From: a virus
Direction: 5' to 3' (one strand)
Length of the DNA: 21,936 nt
Virus record (IMG/VR): IMGVR_UViG_3300038786_000457
Location: 1 to 21,936 of that record
Under the pieces are notes generated by a model that was given only the letters and a program-made list of their open reading frames with translations, made no database searches and had not been told where the DNA came from. This document shows positions 13,395 through 21,800 of this stretch, in pieces (position 1 is the first letter of the stretch; every line of letters starts with the position of its first letter). The translations under genes were made by a program, and so were the position numbers.

Positions 13395-13565
13395 ATGCCA
13401 CAGCTGAAAGAATTTAAGTTTATAATTGATGAAGACGATAAAACAAGAATTAAATGCCCAAAGTGCTACAGTTTTATTTGTGAAATAAAGCCAATACTTT
13501 TGAAGGGTCAAGAGATCGTAACAAGATGCAGAAAGTGCGCCACAAACGTTATGATTAAGAGATAG
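13395..13565 (+). CDS. Com-like zinc ribbon protein, 56 aa
   Basis: An ATG at 13395 opens a 56-residue frame ending at TAG 13563-13565. It contains two Cys pairs, CPKC (residues 21-24) and CRKC (residues 45-48), spaced as in a zinc ribbon, with a basic RIKCPKC lead and an MIKR tail. Size and pattern match the Com family; Com of phage Mu is a zinc-binding protein that activates translation of mom mRNA by binding near its start. The role here is unknown, and other zinc ribbons are possible. It stands alone between the island and the tandem hairpins before the scaffold gene. Confidence 0.7.
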   Translation: MPQLKEFKFIIDEDDKTRIKCPKCYSFICEIKPILLKGQEIVTRCRKCATNVMIKR

Positions 13566-13582
13566 TAATTTTTAAGGGATCA

Positions 13583-13639
13583 ACTCATATAGGAGTATTT
13601 AAGCGGTAATATGTACTGTTTTTGTACTCTTTTTTTTTT
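13583..13639 (+). terminator. hairpin terminator with overlapping short upstream hairpin, copy 2
   Basis: GAGTAT (13593-13598) plus AAGCGGTA (13601-13608) pair with TACTGTTT (13614-13621) plus GTACTC (13624-13629) around a 5-base loop, with a TT/TT internal bulge, and ten T residues follow. Upstream ACTC (13583-13586) can pair with GAGT (13593-13596) across the loop ATATAG, using the terminator's 5' arm. It is the first of two tandem copies. Confidence 0.7.
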
Positions 13640-13649
13640 GACATGAATA

Positions 13650-13704
13650 ACTCATAAAGGAGTGTATAATCGGTAAAACAACCGATTGTATGCTCTTTTT
13701 TTTT
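13650..13704 (+). terminator. hairpin terminator with overlapping short upstream hairpin, copy 3
   Basis: A stem of 15 pairs (13660-13674 with 13681-13695, including G-U pairs) around a 6-base loop is followed by nine T residues. ACTC (13650-13653) can pair with GAGT (13660-13663) across ATAAAG. The start of this element repeats that of copy 2, 67 bases upstream. It ends 18 bases before the scaffold gene, and no promoter is visible in between. Confidence 0.78.
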
Positions 13705-13722
13705 AACTATAAATAAATAAAA

Positions 13723-14388
13723 ATGAAAACAAAAATCTTTGAAGCATTGAAAACTAAATATTCAAATTTGGGGTTCAATAAAGATGTATTAGAGGGCGTT
13801 GCAACGCAATTGAGTGCATTTGTAACAGAAGAAGGTGGAATAGCAAACGCAGTTGTGGGTGCTGAAGCAATGCTAAAGACATTTCAATCATTCTCTGATA
13901 GTAGAGTTAATTCCTTTCAAACAGAAAGCGCAAAAGACAAAGCAGAAACAGAAGCATTGAAATTGAGATTGGCAGCATTTGAGAAGCCAGCCGTTTCAAA
14001 ACCAGTTGAAGATGTTCCGCAGTACGTGTTAGACATGCAAGCAACAATGGAACAAATGAAACAAACTTTAACAGGTTATCAAACAACTAAAGTTTCTCAA
14101 AACTTAACAGAAGATTTTATTGCTCAAATGGGTAATAAAAAAGTACCTGCAAGCTTTTATAAGGCTAATTTAATCGGTAGGGAATTTAAAGATGAAACTG
14201 AAATGAATGCGTTTGCTGGTTCTGTAGCTTCAGGGTATGAAGCACATGAACAAGAATTAACCAATTTAGGATTCAGTTACACTCAACCGCCTGAAGGTGG
14301 CAAACCCAATCTTGAAAAAGAAAGCGAAGAAATGGCGAATATGATCGCAGCAGGTACAAAACAAATTGTAGAACAATCTAAAAATTAA
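13723..14388 (+). CDS. putative capsid scaffolding protein
   Basis: A 221-residue protein just before the decoration and capsid genes. It is acidic and mostly helical, with a likely coiled coil around residues 70-125 (SAKDKAETEALKLRLAAFEK, then QATMEQMKQTLTGYQ), no cysteines, and a charged C-terminal end. This composition and position fit an internal scaffold that guides shell assembly and leaves before packaging. No protease gene is seen nearby, so removal would be by exit or by self-cleavage elsewhere. It follows the tandem hairpins directly. Confidence 0.75.
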   Translation: MKTKIFEALKTKYSNLGFNKDVLEGVATQLSAFVTEEGGIANAVVGAEAMLKTFQSFSDSRVNSFQTESAKDKAETEALKLRLAAFEKPAVSKPVEDVPQYVLDMQATMEQMKQTLTGYQTTKVSQNLTEDFIAQMGNKKVPASFYKANLIGREFKDETEMNAFAGSVASGYEAHEQELTNLGFSYTQPPEGGKPNLEKESEEMANMIAAGTKQIVEQSKN

Positions 14389-14393
14389 AAATT

Positions 14394-14975
14394 ATGCCAG
14401 CAGGAATTAAGTATGATTTAGCAGGTTTAGAAGTGGAACGTGAATTGTGTAATCAAAAGACAATTTACAGATTAGCAGGGGGAACAAACCTTGCTGATGC
14501 AGATGTGCCTGATGGTACTATGATTCCGCATCTTGCACCTTTAGCTTTAAACAAAGCGACAAATCAAGCAAAATTAGTAAAAGCCGTAAAAGTATTTGCA
14601 GACATCGTGAATGGTGCAGTTCTTTTACAGGTTGAAAAGGGTTCTTTTATCAAAGCAGGAATGCATATTGGATTAGGAACAAAAGGGGGAACAGTTTCGT
14701 CTATAGACAAATCGAATGCTACTTATGACACATTAACTTTAGCTGCAACAATTGCAGCATTGAAAGAAGGTGATGTATTGTTCGAAGCAACAACTGCAGC
14801 TGGAACAGTTCAGAAAAACGTTGCTAATTTTTTAAATTATGCAGCTGTAAAATTAGAGGCAGGAGCGACAGCAACACTTGTTGGTCAAGCTTTTGAAATT
14901 CAAGAAAATAAATTATATGTACCTGTTTCGTTGAAAGACAAAGCAAGTTTAGGTGCATTATTTATGTTCGTTTAA
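14394..14975 (+). CDS. putative head decoration or head-fibre protein
   Basis: A 193-residue protein lying between scaffold and major capsid. It is rich in Ala, Gly, Val and Thr and beta-strand-like throughout. The start (ERELCNQKTIYRLAGG) and VPDGTMIPHLAPLALN, then GSFIKAGMHIGLG, resemble decoration or head-fibre proteins of Bacteroidota phages. It is preceded by a 5-base gap and followed by 19 bases before the major capsid gene. The product probably sits on the shell surface; assignment rests on composition and position. Confidence 0.6.
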   Translation: MPAGIKYDLAGLEVERELCNQKTIYRLAGGTNLADADVPDGTMIPHLAPLALNKATNQAKLVKAVKVFADIVNGAVLLQVEKGSFIKAGMHIGLGTKGGTVSSIDKSNATYDTLTLAATIAALKEGDVLFEATTAAGTVQKNVANFLNYAAVKLEAGATATLVGQAFEIQENKLYVPVSLKDKASLGALFMFV

Positions 14976-14994
14976 CAATTAAAAATACAAAGAA

Positions 14995-16068
14995 ATGATT
15001 TTAACATTAAACGCATTATTTAACGATGCAGTCATTGTTTCTGCGATTATCGATAGAGTTAATCAGACAGAAAAAGATACTATTTACTGGAAAAAGTACC
15101 TAAAATTTGAACAGTCAAAAAGTCGTTTGTTCAAGACTTATTTAGGAACTATTACAGGTGTTACCATGGGTTCTGTTATAGACAGAAATTCAGGCAAACC
15201 AACTAGAGAACGTAAAACATTAGGTTCAGGAGTTGGTGAAGTTGCATTTATGGGTAACTCTTTCCAATTAGATAACGACAGACTAGACACTCTAAACGAA
15301 CTTATCAGTAAGTTTAACGGTGCAGGAAACGGTCAAGCGGTTGTTATGACTGAAATCATCGAGTACATTGCTGATGATATTAGACAGGCAACATTAGCAC
15401 CACATAAAAGAATGGATTTCATTTTAGGTCAATTACGATCTACTGGAACTGCATCCGTAAAAGTTGGTGATAATGCACAGGGCGTTGAATTATTGGATAT
15501 GGTTCTTCCTGTTATTCATTTGAAGCCTGAAGCTGGTGTGAAAAGCAATTTGATCAATTATATCAAGGAAAAAGTTGAGGAATTGAGATATACTGTAGGG
15601 GTATTTTCAGTTATGGAAATGAACCGTAAGACGTTCAATAACAGAATTGCAAACACTTCTTCTTTTCAGAACGCCTACAAGATGATTTTAGGTAGTGCTG
15701 AAATTGCAGTTAGCGGTGGTTTAATTACTGATGCAATGGCAAATTCTTTGCTTATCGGTATTGGTCTTCCTGCTATTCAAATAGTAGAAGAGTATGTAAC
15801 CAAAGAAGATGGTAGTGTAGTATGTACGTTTGCAGATGATCGTATTTCTTTACTTCCTAGTCAGGATTTAGGAAAAATGATGTGGCATACACCGTATGAA
15901 TCTACAGACCCAATACCTACAAAAAGCTACACTACTTTAGAAGGTGGTCAATTCATCAGTACACAAAGAACTGAAGAAGGTAGATTTGTTGAGTACGGTT
16001 GCGAATGGATTCCAAACTTAACGAATCCAAACAAGATTGTTATTATTGACACTTCTTTGCTAGTCTAA
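14995..16068 (+). CDS. major capsid protein
   Basis: A 357-residue protein in the canonical position after scaffold. It starts with a helix LTLNALFNDAVIVSAIIDRVN and has WKKYLKFEQSKSRLFKTYLG, the GSVIDRNSGKPTRERKTLGS loop, likely an E-loop, and LLPSQDLGKMMW near the C-terminus. Order and size suggest an HK97-fold capsid protein of the gpE-like type. It should be the most abundant virion protein. The following gene begins 4 bases after its stop. Confidence 0.83.
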   Translation: MILTLNALFNDAVIVSAIIDRVNQTEKDTIYWKKYLKFEQSKSRLFKTYLGTITGVTMGSVIDRNSGKPTRERKTLGSGVGEVAFMGNSFQLDNDRLDTLNELISKFNGAGNGQAVVMTEIIEYIADDIRQATLAPHKRMDFILGQLRSTGTASVKVGDNAQGVELLDMVLPVIHLKPEAGVKSNLINYIKEKVEELRYTVGVFSVMEMNRKTFNNRIANTSSFQNAYKMILGSAEIAVSGGLITDAMANSLLIGIGLPAIQIVEEYVTKEDGSVVCTFADDRISLLPSQDLGKMMWHTPYESTDPIPTKSYTTLEGGQFISTQRTEEGRFVEYGCEWIPNLTNPNKIVIIDTSLLV

Positions 16069-16072
16069 TTGA

Positions 16073-16378
16073 ATGACTAAAAAAAACTATATATCACAAA
16101 GATTTTCTTCAGTAGGTTTACGACTTACTGAAGCAGATCTTATTGATTTGAATATTACAGATATTGATGCAGATGTAAATTCTGAAAATCAAAACGAGTT
16201 GTATGCATTGTTTGTTTCAAAGATTCCGCAAATGTTATTAAGACCTGCTTCTATTTCAGAAGGTGGCATTTCAATTACAAGAGCGAACAAAACAGATATT
16301 GAAGCTTTTTATTCAAGCGAATGCAATAGATTGGGATTGAAAAATGAATTAGTAAAACCTAAAGTACGTTTTAGATAA
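16073..16378 (+). CDS. putative head-tail connector (adaptor) protein
   Basis: A 101-residue protein right after the capsid gene. It has the pattern of a small helical adaptor: LRLTEADLIDLNI, an acidic link, FVSKIPQMLLRPASISEGGISITR, then a C-terminal tail. The serine- and glycine-rich SISEGGISI segment is typical of small helical adaptors (DUF6706-like) in Bacteroidota phages. Its stop shares a base with the next start (TAATG), indicating coupled translation. Confidence 0.65.
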   Translation: MTKKNYISQRFSSVGLRLTEADLIDLNITDIDADVNSENQNELYALFVSKIPQMLLRPASISEGGISITRANKTDIEAFYSSECNRLGLKNELVKPKVRFR

Positions 16379-16692
16379 TGGAGTTTGAAAACGGATATAT
16401 ACAGATAAAAACCACAATTGGAGGTGGTTTGATTGACGGTATGCCTGTTGCAGCTTCAGAAAGTTGGGGTGTTAAAATAGCTTGTCATATTCAAAAAAAC
16501 ATGCAAAACAATAAAGGAAATTATAAAGATGGAACGTTTACACAATTCGCTTTTACTATTTTTCTTGAAATGCAGGTTTTTGAAGCGAAAAGAATAAAAT
16601 TAACGAACAATAGAAACGAACTTATAAAGGAGTTTGAAGTACAAAGTATTGAATTTCTAGATTTAGTTCAGCGTGTAAAAATAATTGTTTAA
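16378..16692 (+). CDS. putative head closure protein
   Basis: A 104-residue, beta-rich protein following the adaptor. The pattern of strands (YIQIKTTIGGGL, SWGVKIACHIQ, FTQFAFTIFLEMQVF, LTNNRNELIKEFEVQSIEFL) suits a small beta-barrel stopper that seals the head after packaging. It starts within the previous stop (TAATG) and its own stop overlaps the next start in the same way. The function is inferred from position and fold pattern. Confidence 0.6.
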   Translation: MEFENGYIQIKTTIGGGLIDGMPVAASESWGVKIACHIQKNMQNNKGNYKDGTFTQFAFTIFLEMQVFEAKRIKLTNNRNELIKEFEVQSIEFLDLVQRVKIIV

Positions 16693-17129
16693 TGAGTTCA
16701 GTAATAAAAATAAACTTTAGTGTTCAAAATATCTTGAAAAATAAAGTCGATGATATTGTCTTTGGAATGATTAGAACTTTTATTTATGTAGGCGAGGCAT
16801 GTGTAAAAAGAGCAAGAAGAAGAGGATCTAAAAAAAGCGCTTCTAATGGCAGCTACATGGATCAAACAGGTAATTTAAGAGCATCTGTAGGATATGTAGT
16901 GTTATATAATGGAACGGTTCAAGGAAAATCAAACATTGCGGCAGAGGGTCAAAAACTAATTGAAGAATTAATGCCAAAATATAGAACTGGTTTAATTTTA
17001 ATAGTGGTTGCAGGCATGAATTATGCAGCGCATGTAGAAGCTAGAAATTATGATGTGCTTACTTCAGCTGAATTAAAAGCAGAAGAATTAATTCCTAAAA
17101 TGTTAAAGAAAATAGGATTCACACAATGA
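16692..17129 (+). CDS. HK97 gp10-like neck/tail completion protein
   Basis: A 145-residue basic protein with the features of HK97 gp10-type proteins: a helical start, an RARRRGSKKS basic run, then DQTGNLRASVGYVV and MNYAAHVEARNYDVL, the last being the characteristic GxxYAxxxE-like segment. Such proteins join the tail to the head. It starts in the previous stop (TAATG) and overlaps the next gene by ATGA, so the connector genes are translated as a chain. Confidence 0.75.
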   Translation: MSSVIKINFSVQNILKNKVDDIVFGMIRTFIYVGEACVKRARRRGSKKSASNGSYMDQTGNLRASVGYVVLYNGTVQGKSNIAAEGQKLIEELMPKYRTGLILIVVAGMNYAAHVEARNYDVLTSAELKAEELIPKMLKKIGFTQ

Positions 17130-17533
17130 AAAAAACAGGCGGTCAAATAGAATATGATGTTTACACTCTTTTAAAAGATGTAATAAAATCTGAAATCAGC
17201 GGAACAGTCTATTTAAGGGGCACAAGACCTTTAAATTCAGACACAGAAGATGCCGTTATTTCTTTCATGACTGGTCTAGACAACCAAATTCAAACAGGAG
17301 CGTTAAACGTTAATATTTACGTTTCTGATATTTGCATAGGTGGTGAAGATTTTGTAAAAAACATTTCACGTTGCAACATTATCGAAGCCTTTATGTTAAA
17401 AGTTGTTGAACAAATCAGGGTTGAATCTGAATATTCTTTCACACTAGGGCAAACTATAAATACTTTTTCAGAAGATGAAATAAATCAGCATTTTGTAAAT
17501 GTAAAATTAAAGTATAAAAGATTAACCATTTAA
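17126..17533 (+). CDS. putative tail terminator / tail completion protein
   Basis: A 135-residue protein directly before the tail tube gene. It begins with a helix (QIEYDVYTLLKDVIKSEI), then GTVYLRGTRPLNSDTEDAVI and beta strands (LNVNIYVSDI), which is the order seen in tail terminator proteins that cap the tail tube at the head end. It starts in ATGA overlap with the preceding gene. The function is inferred from position and length. Confidence 0.65.
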   Translation: MKKTGGQIEYDVYTLLKDVIKSEISGTVYLRGTRPLNSDTEDAVISFMTGLDNQIQTGALNVNIYVSDICIGGEDFVKNISRCNIIEAFMLKVVEQIRVESEYSFTLGQTINTFSEDEINQHFVNVKLKYKRLTI

Positions 17534-17544
17534 AAAAAATAATT

Positions 17545-17997
17545 ATGGCAGTATTAAGTTGGGGAAAACCTAAATTAGAAATTTTATTGTTAGTTGATGG
17601 AAAAATTCCAGCAACTCCTGTATGGGTGGCATTAGATGTGCCAGTAGAAAACACCACAAAACTTACACCTGAAAAGGGAACACGTAGAGAAGCAAAAGAA
17701 GAAGGTGGAGGTATCATAGATATTAAGACTGAAAAGAGCAAATACATGCTTGAATTTGAGTTATTTGCTAAAAAAGGAGCGTCTAAACCTATTGTTGATA
17801 ACGATGGTATTATCATTGGTAATTATGCAATACGTTTGACACCTGAAGATGTTTCAATGGCAGGTTTTTTGATTGAAAAGGGTTCAGTTTCAGTTGAAGA
17901 TACATGGGATTCTGAAAACGGTGGAAAATGGAAATATGCATTTGAAGCAATGAAACCAGTTTCAGGCAATATGGTAAAACCATACACACAGGCTTAA
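17545..17997 (+). CDS. major tail tube protein
   Basis: A 150-residue, mainly beta protein between the tail terminator and the tail assembly chaperone. It begins MAVLSWGKPKLEILL, and its KGTRREAKEEGGGIIDIK, with a flexible charged loop, and its C-terminal VSVEDTWDSENGGKWKY fit a short siphovirus tube subunit. There is no sheath-sized gene nearby, which supports a non-contractile tail. As a high-copy protein, it is followed by a strong terminator at 18023-18058 that would lower expression of downstream low-copy genes. Confidence 0.75.
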   Translation: MAVLSWGKPKLEILLLVDGKIPATPVWVALDVPVENTTKLTPEKGTRREAKEEGGGIIDIKTEKSKYMLEFELFAKKGASKPIVDNDGIIIGNYAIRLTPEDVSMAGFLIEKGSVSVEDTWDSENGGKWKYAFEAMKPVSGNMVKPYTQA

Positions 17998-18022
17998 AAA
18001 AGAATGTAATTTACAAATTTAT

Positions 18023-18058
18023 AAAAGCCATAACGATTGACGTTATGGCTTTTTTTTT
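18023..18058 (+). terminator. factor-independent terminator between tail tube and chaperone genes
   Basis: AAAAGCCATAACG (18023-18035) pairs perfectly with 18041-18053 around a 5-base loop and runs into nine T residues (18050-18058). It ends 38 bases before the ATG of the chaperone gene and no promoter is visible after it, so the tail genes must be reached by read-through. GGCTT at 17991-17995, at the end of the tube gene, could compete for the 5' arm. Confidence 0.85.
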
Positions 18059-18096
18059 CAATCAAAACCTAAAAAACAAAAGAAAGCTAAAAAACC

Positions 18097-18564
18097 ATGA
18101 TAGAAGAAAAAACGGCAAAAGTAATTCTGCAGAAAAAAGAAAAGGTGACAATTAACAATAATACCTATGAAGTAGAGCAGCCAACAACAGCAACCTTGAT
18201 TTTAATATCCGAACAATTAGCCAAATTACCTAATGAAGATCTAGACAAAGAAAACATTATTGGTTCAGTTTTAAGTAATGTACAGCATGGTGAAAACATA
18301 GCACGTTCATTTGCTATTATGATTTTAGGGGCAAAACAAATTGAAAAAACAAGCATCATAGATAAGCTTTTCAAAACAAGCAAACTTGAAAGACTTACTA
18401 AAGAAATATTGCATTTTGAGATCAAAAAATATGTGAGTGAATATGTTCGTGTAATGTCATCAATGCAGGTACAGGATTTTTTTATGCTTATCACTTTCCT
18501 AAAAGAAGTAAATCTGACGAAGGAAACGAGGAAGGTGATCAAAACGACAGTACATGGTCAATAA
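18097..18564 (+). CDS. tail assembly chaperone, short form (gpG-like)
   Basis: A 155-residue helical protein between tail tube and tape measure genes, the usual place for the tail assembly chaperone. Residues 1-30 carry basic strands (VILQKKEKVTINNNTYEV), followed by helices (TATLILISEQLAKL) and a hydrophobic C-terminal end (MQVQDFFMLITFLKEVNL). The chaperone binds tape measure protein and is absent from the virion. It reads through a T7 slippery run at 18477-18483, giving the longer product in the -1 frame. Confidence 0.8.
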   Translation: MIEEKTAKVILQKKEKVTINNNTYEVEQPTTATLILISEQLAKLPNEDLDKENIIGSVLSNVQHGENIARSFAIMILGAKQIEKTSIIDKLFKTSKLERLTKEILHFEIKKYVSEYVRVMSSMQVQDFFMLITFLKEVNLTKETRKVIKTTVHGQ

Positions 18565-18761
18565 TTGGTGGATTTGTAAAACAATATCCAGCAATCACAT
18601 TTAAGCAAGCTTTGTATGATATTAGTTACGCTAATATTATCCTTTACAGTAGTGTCATACCCTCTTATGGTGGTAAAGACAAAGAAGAGGGCGGCAATGA
18701 AGAAATAAACGCAGACGACCCAGCAAATGCAGACAAAATAAATGCTGCAATTTTTGGTTAA
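18097..18761 (+). CDS. tail assembly chaperone, long form by -1 frameshift (gpGT-like)
   Basis: The zero frame stops at 18562-18564, but the -1 frame is open from before the slippery site to TAA 18759-18761. Its downstream part encodes a coherent sequence, TWSIIGGFVKQYPAITFKQA then LYDISYANIILYS, with an acidic, Gly-rich tail. A slip at T TTT TTT (18477-18483) would join 129 residues of the short form to 92 new residues, 221 in all. This is the gpG/gpGT arrangement of lambda-like phages, in which the extension binds tube and tape measure. The predicted join is VQDFF followed by YAYHFPK. Confidence 0.8.
18477..18483 (+). other. -1 ribosomal frameshift site, T TTT TTT
   Basis: Seven T residues lie in the zero-frame phase GAT TTT TTT ATG, which is the canonical X XXY YYZ arrangement with X and Y both T. 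Slipping one base back moves the ribosome into the long open -1 frame that ends at 18761. I did not find a clear stimulatory structure by eye. Confidence 0.78.
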
Positions 18762-18832
18762 ATTAAACATTCAATAATCTAATTAATAATTGATTTTATT
18801 GTAAATTTACGTACAATATTAGAGGATTTTAA

Positions 18833-18880
18833 ACCTAAAAAGAGGTACAGCGCAGAAATGTGTTGTACCTCTTTTTTTTT
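18833..18880 (+). terminator. hairpin terminator with overlapping short upstream hairpin, copy 4
   Basis: AAGAGGTACAGCGCA (18840-18854) pairs across a GAAA tetraloop with 18859-18873, all 15 positions matching with G-U allowed, and T residues continue to 18880. Upstream ACCT (18833-18836... last base 18836) can pair with AGGT (18843-18846) across AAAAAG. The gap 18762-18894 holds no gene. The element ends 14 bases before the tape measure start codon. Confidence 0.8.
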
Positions 18881-18894
18881 GACACACATTCAAG

Positions 18895-21800
18895 ATGGAA
18901 AACACTAACGGATCTTTAAACTTTCAAGCTACCATTGATATTAAGCAGTTGCAGCGAGATATGTCTAGAATGAAGCAGGAGTTTGTCAGTATGAGTGCTT
19001 CAGCACAAAAAGAAGGTGGAAAAACTCAAAATATAATGAGCAACCTAATGAAAGGTGCAGCCGCTTACTTTTCCATAAGACAGGCGGCACAGTTTGCAAG
19101 TCAAATTGTATCAGTTAGGGGTGAATTTCAACAGCTTGCAGTTGCATTTGAAACGATGCTAGGCAGTAAAGAAAAAGCAGATACTTTGATGGCGCAGGTT
19201 GTAGATTTTGCAGCTAAAACGCCTTTTCAATTGACTGAAGTTGCACAGGGAACAAAGCAATTATTAGCCTACAGAATAGAAAGCGAAAACATCATTCCAA
19301 CCTTGAAAGCGCTGGGTGATGTTTCGGCAGGTTTGAGCGTGCCGATAGGTCGTTTGATCTTAAATTATGGACAAGTAAAAACAGCTGCAAAGCTTACAGG
19401 TCGTGAATTAAGAGATTTTAATATGGCTGGTGTTCCGTTACTTTCAGAGTTGGCTAAAAATTTAGGCACAACTGAAAAAGCCGTTGGTGAAATGGTTTCA
19501 GCTGGTAAAATCGGTTTTAAAGATGTTGAACAAGCATTTAGAACAATGTCTAGTGAAGGTGGAAGATTTGCTGATTTAATGGACAAGCAAAGTGCAACTA
19601 TTACAGGTCGTATTTCCAATTTACAGGATAGTGTAGAAAAAATGATGAATGATATAGGTCAATCAAGTGAAGGCGTGATAAACACTTCTATTGATGCAGC
19701 TGGTTATTTAGTTGAAAATTATGAAGAAATAGGCAGGCAAATAGGCGGTTTAATTGTTTTATATGGTTCATATCGTGCCGCATTAATGGTTACTTCAGCG
19801 GTGCAATTTGCTGTTACAGCTTCTACAATCGGGATGACAAACGCAGAAATTGCGCATTATTCTTGGCTTGTTTTAAGCCAAAAAGCACAGAAAGCATTAA
19901 ACGCAACAGCATTATTAAATCCTTATGTGGCTGTAGCCGCTGCACTTGCTGGTTTGGTTTATGTAATGTATCAGTTTGCAACATCACAAACAATTTCTGA
20001 AGTATCAACAACTAAATTTAATAAAAAAATGCAAGATAGAATAGATCTTGCAGCAAAAGAAGAAGCGGCATTAAGGGAAAATATGAAAACCTTAAAAAGC
20101 GCTACCATTTCACGCACACAGCAGCAGGATGCATTAGAAAAACTGCAAAGAAAATACCCTAAATACTTTTCAAACTTAGATATTGAAAAAGCAAAACTTA
20201 TTGACGTTTCAGAAGTTTTACAAGAGGTAAACGAAAGGATGGAAACAAAAAATAATCTATCTGATGCAGAAAAATTAAAATCTTTAAAAAATGAACTAGC
20301 GCTTACAAAATCAGATCCAAATAGAGTAAATAAGTTAAACAATGTAACAACTAAAAATAAACTAGCAAACGGAAATTTAGGTGGTGGAATTGCTAGTATG
20401 TTCGGTATTGGTGACGTTACACAAGATGAATATCTAGATAAATTAAATGAAGATATAAAATTATACGAAGACAAACTTACAAAGGTTGAAAAATTAAAAT
20501 TTAATGCGCTTAGCGCCCCTGAAAAATCTAGCGCAAAGAATGTTGAAAACGTTGCATTAAAGGCAGAATTACTTCTATTAGGCGAATCTAAAGGAGCATT
20601 TGACATTATAAACAATGCTAGGCGTGAAGGCTTAAAAGATCTTATCATTCAAAATGAGCAACTAATCAGAGGGTATAACGAGGTTATAAATAAAAATGAA
20701 GCTATCAGATCTCAATTGATGGTTTCAAAAGAAATTTCAGAAAAAGAAGCAGAAATAAAAAAACTTCAATTAAAATCTGTCAAAGGAATTACAGCAAAAG
20801 AGAAAGAAGAACTAACAGAAGCGAAAGAAGCTTTAAGCACTTTAAATTCTGAACTAGAACTTTTAAGCGGTAAAAAACCTAAAAAAACACCAAATGAAAA
20901 ATATGATGTTAATGATATTTTGCAGGTTGAAAAACAGAATAAAAGAAACATTGAAGATCTTGTGTATTCAAGTGAATTAAGAAAAATACAAATTCAAGAA
21001 GATGGTACTGCAAAATCATTAGCGCTTTTAAAATTTGACGGTGATCAAAAATTAATCATGTTACAACGGCAAAAAGATGATGCTGTTTTAAACATGGAAA
21101 ATGACGCTGAAAAAGACAAAAAGTTAAACCCAAATTATAATGCAGGTACATGGCAAAAACAAATAACAGAATACAAGAAAGCTTGGGATTCCGCTATGAT
21201 AAGCCAAACAGAATTGAACGCAAGTAATAACAGCGCATTTTTAAAAGATAAATATGCAAGCGATCTAAACCAATATTCTGCATTTTTAACATCTTACATT
21301 TCTAAAAAAGGTGAATTTGATCAAGAACTAAAAAATCTAGAAGCAAAGGGGTACACTCCTGATGTTGTTGCTTCAGCTAAAAAAGTTCAAGATTCTATTT
21401 TAGAAAAAATGGCGGTTGAAATGGACATTAAAGAAATAGCTATTGTTGAAATGGCAAAAAGTTTAATTGGTCTAGGGGTTGAAGATATTTTAAAACAATT
21501 TGAATTAGCCAGCGAATTACTAAAAACAGAATTAGCCAAAGGGGATGGCGAAGCAAATAAAAGTACAATTACAGCATTACAAGCAAAAATAAAAGCACTA
21601 GAAACAAGCCTGAAATCCAAAACTAATGAAGAAGTAAAGGCAACCAACTTACAGGATTTTAAAGCTACAATAGGCTTGTTAAATGACGTTAGACAGGCAA
21701 CGACTGCAGTTATTGAAAGCTTCAGCGGATTGAGTGACGAGACAAAGGAAGTATTGTCTTCAATGATGAATGTTACAGGTTCAGTATTGCAAATGATTAG

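Noticed and set aside
18558-18770. Minus-strand open frame between chaperone and tape measure
   Set aside because: The same DNA encodes the -1 frame extension of the tail assembly chaperone, which explains it better.
19971-20648. Minus-strand open frame of 225 codons inside the tape measure gene
   Set aside because: Its Ser/Phe-rich composition is the mirror of the Lys/Glu-rich tape measure sequence, and the plus frame is open without a break.
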